This document shows, in pieces, positions 61,013 through 64,000 of a DNA stretch of 64,000 bases. Every line of letters starts with the position of its first letter. Position 1 is the stretch's first letter. Under the pieces are notes generated by a model. That model did not search any database. It was not told where the DNA came from and saw only the letters and a program-made list of their open reading frames with translations. Origin of the DNA: JAAYKT01 sp964408955. Lineage in GTDB: Bacteria; Bacillota; Clostridia; Lutisporales; Lutisporaceae. The stretch lies in assembly GCA_964408955.1 (NCBI GenBank), contig CAYPBK010000001.1, positions 62,001 through 126,000 of the forward strand, in the 5' to 3' direction. Both the position numbers and the translations under genes were made by a program.

Positions 61013-61582
61013 TTATTCCTCCCTGCAAGCTTCGTCTAAAATGTAAAAAGAAAGTTGAGTATTTCCGTAAGTTTTCCTTTTAATTAATTTGAATTTACAT
61101 ATTTCCTCGTAAACCATCTCTTTTTTGCTTTGTTCTAATATAATAATACCATAATTGGACAAGATGTTGCTCTCATAAATTTTTTTTATTATGTCATAGG
61201 GTGTAAACATCCCATAGGGGGGATCTATAAATATTAAATCAAATGTTATATTAAGAGTAGAAAACTCCGCAATAGCATTTGCATAATCCTTATTTAATAC
61301 TTCCAATTTTTCTTTTATCCCTAGCTTTTTTATATTGTTTACCAATACTTCTATGCTTTTTTTATCAGAATCTACAAAAACTACCCTGGAAGCACCACGG
61401 CTATACGCTTCCAGACCAACGCTGCCACTTCCCGCAAATAAATCTAAAAAAACCATATTATTTATTTCATTACATAAAATACTAAAAACAGCTTCTTTTA
61501 CTTTATCAGAGGTCGGTCTGATACCTTTAGTATCTATTCTTTCAAGTCTCCTGCCTTTTAATAAGCCGGCTATTATTCTCAA
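61013..61582 (-). CDS. rsmD: 16S rRNA (guanine-966-N2) methyltransferase RsmD
   Basis: RsmD methylates G966 of 16S rRNA. The 189-residue protein has the N-terminal RIIAGLLKGRRL and PTSDKVKEAVFSIL, the SAM motif FLDLFAGSGSVGLEAYSRGA (about 44-63) and the catalytic FIDPPYGMF (about 116-124). It stands directly before coaD, the standard order. The ATG at 61582 is chosen; nothing is unusual. Confidence 0.96.
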   Translation of the reverse strand: MRIIAGLLKGRRLERIDTKGIRPTSDKVKEAVFSILCNEINNMVFLDLFAGSGSVGLEAYSRGASRVVFVDSDKKSIEVLVNNIKKLGIKEKLEVLNKDYANAIAEFSTLNITFDLIFIDPPYGMFTPYDIIKKIYESNILSNYGIIILEQSKKEMVYEEICKFKLIKRKTYGNTQLSFYILDEACREE

Positions 61583-61656
61583 TACGCAGCCTCCTTATAT
61601 AACTTCAAAATTTTTATCTGTCATTTTTACTAATCAAAAAGTTAACACTAAAATTA

Positions 61657-61725
61657 TTAGAATAAAAAAAAGCAAATAGTTAAAACTATTATCAGGGATA
61701 ATAGTAATACACTATATTTCCCCAT
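61657..61725 (-). CDS. Possible 22-residue hydrophobic peptide
   Basis: An ATG at 61725 opens a 22-codon frame: MGKYSVLLLSLIIV, followed by LTICFFLF and a TAA at 61657. It is one potential membrane helix with a Lys near the N-terminus. An AAGGAAGAG site lies six bases upstream. It sits in the 247-base gap between recG and rsmD and matches no family I recognise. A 22-residue hydrophobic frame can arise by chance in AT-rich DNA, so this remains a candidate only. Confidence 0.3.
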   Translation of the reverse strand: MGKYSVLLLSLIIVLTICFFLF

Positions 61726-61794
61726 AGAGCTCTTCCTTCAATTTCTCCTCTCCCTATACTGGTGACTAGTTCACCAGTATTTTATTGGGAAATA
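61715..61794 (-). promoter_or_regulatory. Folded leader over the start of the small hydrophobic frame
   Basis: ATACTGGTGA (61756-61765) and TCACCAGTAT (61771-61780) form a 10-bp hairpin. Outside it, GGGAAATA (61787-61794) is complementary to TATTTCCC (61715-61722), which covers codons 2-4 of the small frame and borders its ATG (61723-61725). On the minus-strand RNA this pairing could hide the ribosome-binding region. No uridine run follows, so a recG terminator is unlikely. Confidence 0.4.
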
Positions 61795-61829
61795 GCATAT
61801 GGCACAAAAGCGGCTTTTGTTCTTACAAT

Positions 61830-63890
61830 TCAATTAAGTGCGAGATCGTCTAACATCTTTTCAAATCTATCGTAAAGATATGACATCATATTTTGATACT
61901 CGTCATTTTTAAGAGAATCACTGGTAATTAAAAAATCAATGGCATTTTTCGAATCCCTGATTATATCATAATCCTTTAGTATGTCCAGTATCCTAAACTC
62001 AGGCAATCCGTGCTGCCTTGCCCCAAAAATTTCACCGCTGCCTCGCAGTTCCAAATCTTTCTCTGCTATTTCAAATCCATCTGTAGTTTTAGACATAAGT
62101 TTCAATCTCTCTATGGCAATTTTGCTGTCTGTATCTGATATCAATATACAGTAGGATTGGCTATCTCCTCTGCCGACTCTTCCCCTAAGCTGATGGAGCT
62201 GTGCAAGTCCAAACCGCTCTGCATTTTCGATAACCATAATAGTTGCATTGGGAACATTTACACCAACCTCAATAACAGTTGTAGATACAATGATATTAGT
62301 TTCTCCGTTTTTAAAACTTTCCATTATACTGTCTTTCTCATCGTTTTTCATTTTTCCATATAAAAGACCTATTCGATAATCTTTAAAATAATTGTTTTTT
62401 AATTTATCATAATACTTTTTAGCAGAATTCAAATCAAATTTTTCTGATTCCTCCACCATTGGACAAACAAAATAGGCTTGTCTTCCTTTATCAATTAATT
62501 CTTTAACAAATTTAAACAGTCTTTCTTTTTTAGATGACCTGATAAAATATGTTTCTATTTTTTTTCTATTAGGGGGAAGCTCATCAATTACGGAAATATC
62601 TAAATCTCCATATAAAACTAAAGATAAAGTTCTCGGTATCGGGGTTGCAGACATAACAATCATGTCAGCATTATCGCCTTTTGCTTTTATTTTTCCTCTT
62701 TGCTTGACTCCAAATCTATGCTGTTCGTCCGTTATTATTAAACCAAGGTTCTTGAACATGATTTCATCGTTTAGCAAAGCATGAGTACCAATAATAATAT
62801 CAATAGAACCATCCTTAATCTTTTCTATCAACTCGTTCTTTCTTTTAGCTTTTTGACTTCCGGTTATTAATTCTACTATTACCTTATCTTCTTTAATTAA
62901 GCTTAACAAGCTTCGTATTGTATCATGATGCTGATTTGCTAATATCTCTGTTGGTGCCATCATGGCACCTTGAAAACCGCTTTTAACACAACTTAGTAAC
63001 GCCAAAAAAGCTATTACTGTTTTGCCCGAACCAACATCACCATGTAATAGCCTATTCATTGGTTTTTTATTTTTCATATCAAATAATATTTCAGACAAAA
63101 CTCTTTTTTGTGCATTTGTTAAGGAGTAAGGAAGTCTGTCTATATAGATCAATGGATTTTTATTAAAGGATATGCCTTTTGTATTTTCCTTCATGCCTTT
63201 TATGTGCATCAAGGCTGCTTGAATCATGAAAATTTCTTCAAATTTTAATCTTCTTTTAGACATTTCCAAATCTACCATAGTTTCAGGAAAGTGTATATTT
63301 TTTATTGAAAAGTTAATTTCTGCAAGGCTAAATCTTTTCCTAAAATCATGTGGAAACAGCTCAGGAAGATTATTTCCTACATAATCCAAAGCTTTATAAA
63401 TAGTGTTTCTCATTTCTTTTTGGCTTATTCCTCTAGTCAATGAATATTCAGGTACGATTCTCATCGTATGTATATTATTATCGCTTAGCTTTTCATATTC
63501 TGGTGCTTCTATTTGAACCTTATCTCTTATAAAAGCAGCTTTTCCGGAAAATACTATCCTATCACCGGAATTAAATAAGGCATTGGCATATTTATTATTA
63601 TAAAAGACAATATCAATTACACCTGTTTCATCCTTAGCGGAGTATTTGGTTACCAGCATACCCTTTTTACTTCTTATTACAATTGCCTTTGCTATTATAG
63701 TTCCAATGAAGTTGTAGCTAGCGCCTGGTCGTATATCTTTTATCATAGACAAACTGCTTTTATCACCGTATTCTCTCGGAAAATGATATAAAGCATCCTC
63801 GATGGTTCGAATATTTAAATTTGCCAATAGCTTGGCTTTTTGCTTTCCTATGCCTTTTAATTCTTGAACACTTTGTGACATGATATCCAT
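61830..63890 (-). CDS. recG: ATP-dependent DNA helicase RecG
   Basis: RecG remodels stalled forks and branched DNA. The 686-residue protein has the N-terminal wedge/OB domain (SVQELKGIGKQKAKLLANLNI and FIGTIIAKAIVI, about 5-75), Walker A LLHGDVGSGKTVIAFLALL (about 280-298), the DEQH box TDEQHRFGVKQRG (about 388-400), SATPIPRTLSLVLYGDLD and the C-terminal helicase motifs VIEVGVNVPNATIMVIENAERFGLAQLHQLRGRVGR (about 530-565). ATG at 63890 follows GAGGG. It is complete. Confidence 0.97.
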   Translation of the reverse strand: MDIMSQSVQELKGIGKQKAKLLANLNIRTIEDALYHFPREYGDKSSLSMIKDIRPGASYNFIGTIIAKAIVIRSKKGMLVTKYSAKDETGVIDIVFYNNKYANALFNSGDRIVFSGKAAFIRDKVQIEAPEYEKLSDNNIHTMRIVPEYSLTRGISQKEMRNTIYKALDYVGNNLPELFPHDFRKRFSLAEINFSIKNIHFPETMVDLEMSKRRLKFEEIFMIQAALMHIKGMKENTKGISFNKNPLIYIDRLPYSLTNAQKRVLSEILFDMKNKKPMNRLLHGDVGSGKTVIAFLALLSCVKSGFQGAMMAPTEILANQHHDTIRSLLSLIKEDKVIVELITGSQKAKRKNELIEKIKDGSIDIIIGTHALLNDEIMFKNLGLIITDEQHRFGVKQRGKIKAKGDNADMIVMSATPIPRTLSLVLYGDLDISVIDELPPNRKKIETYFIRSSKKERLFKFVKELIDKGRQAYFVCPMVEESEKFDLNSAKKYYDKLKNNYFKDYRIGLLYGKMKNDEKDSIMESFKNGETNIIVSTTVIEVGVNVPNATIMVIENAERFGLAQLHQLRGRVGRGDSQSYCILISDTDSKIAIERLKLMSKTTDGFEIAEKDLELRGSGEIFGARQHGLPEFRILDILKDYDIIRDSKNAIDFLITSDSLKNDEYQNMMSYLYDRFEKMLDDLALN

Positions 63891-63911
63891 TAAAATACCC
63901 TCAGCTAATAT

Positions 63912-64000
63912 CTATTCTACAGATAGAATATAATAGTATAAAGGCTGACCTCCATAGTGTAATTCAACATCACAGCCTGGATAATCTTTTTCTAATCTAT
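63912..64000 (-). CDS. C-terminal end of a DAK/FakA-like (YloV) kinase, 5' part outside window
   Basis: The last 29 codons before a TAG at 63912-63914 read RLEKDYPGCDVELHYGGQPL and then end in YYYILSVE. This is the typical end of YloV/FakA, the dihydroxyacetone-kinase-like fatty-acid kinase subunit. In Firmicutes this gene usually lies just upstream of recG, as here. Only the tail is visible, so nothing can be said about its active site. Confidence 0.8.
   Translation of the reverse strand, partial: RLEKDYPGCDVELHYGGQPLYYYILSVE

Noticed and set aside
1..64000. CRISPR arrays, rRNA, tRNA, prophage, transposase or restriction genes.
   Set aside because: I found no spaced direct repeats, no tRNA-like cloverleaf or rRNA sequence, and no such protein family on either strand.

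Overview
The window is AT-rich DNA from a low-GC Gram-positive bacterium, almost certainly a motile, endospore-forming, fermentative member of the Clostridia. The evidence is the Firmicutes gene order (rpmF-fapR-plsX-fab, acpP, rnc, smc, ftsY, ylxM, ffh, rpsP, KH protein, rimM, trmD, rplS, ylqF, rnhB, ylqG, ylqH, dprA, topA, trmFO, hslVU, codY, fla/che operon), strong GGAGG ribosome sites with many TTG starts, CodY and FapR as regulators, a ylbJ spore-cortex gene and acetate kinase. I cannot assign a genus from the sequence alone.

Layout, reading mostly along the minus strand from right to left. (a) 64000-57184: end of a DAK/FakA-like kinase (yloV), recG, a short intergenic stretch with a possible tiny membrane-peptide ORF, rsmD, coaD, a coiled-coil protein, then ylbJ and tmcAL on the plus strand. 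(b) 57184-47843: ackA, DUF177 gene, rpmF (TTG start), then fapR with its own operator and the fatty-acid cluster plsX-fabH-fabK-fabD-fabG-acpP-fabF. (c) 47787-40709: rnc, a radical SAM gene, smc, ftsY, ylxM, and (40647 on) ffh: RNA processing, chromosome organisation and protein targeting. (d) 39280-35353: rpsP, KH RNA-binding protein, rimM, trmD, rplS, rbgA, rnhB: ribosome and tRNA maturation. (e) 35341-33213: a FliK-like protein, a free-standing FlhB C-terminal domain, yraN and a YtqB-type methyltransferase. (f) comM on the plus strand and dprA, topA, trmFO, hslV, hslU, codY on the minus strand. (g) 22900-1: one long flagellar operon from flgB to flhG (window edge), with motAB, flbD, cheY and fliY inside it.

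The flagellar operon holds the rod and basal-body genes, the export apparatus, the C-ring and switch, the motor, the hook and its cap and ruler, and the FlhF/FlhG placement system; flagellin, sigma-D and most chemotaxis genes are not in view. The fatty-acid cluster carries a near-consensus FapR operator over its start site.

The least explained signals are: an apparent one-base frameshift that removes the last ~29 residues of TrmFO; two related inverted-repeat (MITE-like) elements near codY and fapR; a near-consensus sigma-D promoter pointing away from the flagellar operon into one of them; a 54-bp palindrome before ylxM; a three-way-junction RNA-like fold between the KH gene and rimM; stem-loops bracketing flgE; and a tiny hydrophobic ORF whose start can pair with an upstream sequence. 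No rRNA, tRNA, CRISPR array, prophage or insertion-sequence transposase was seen.
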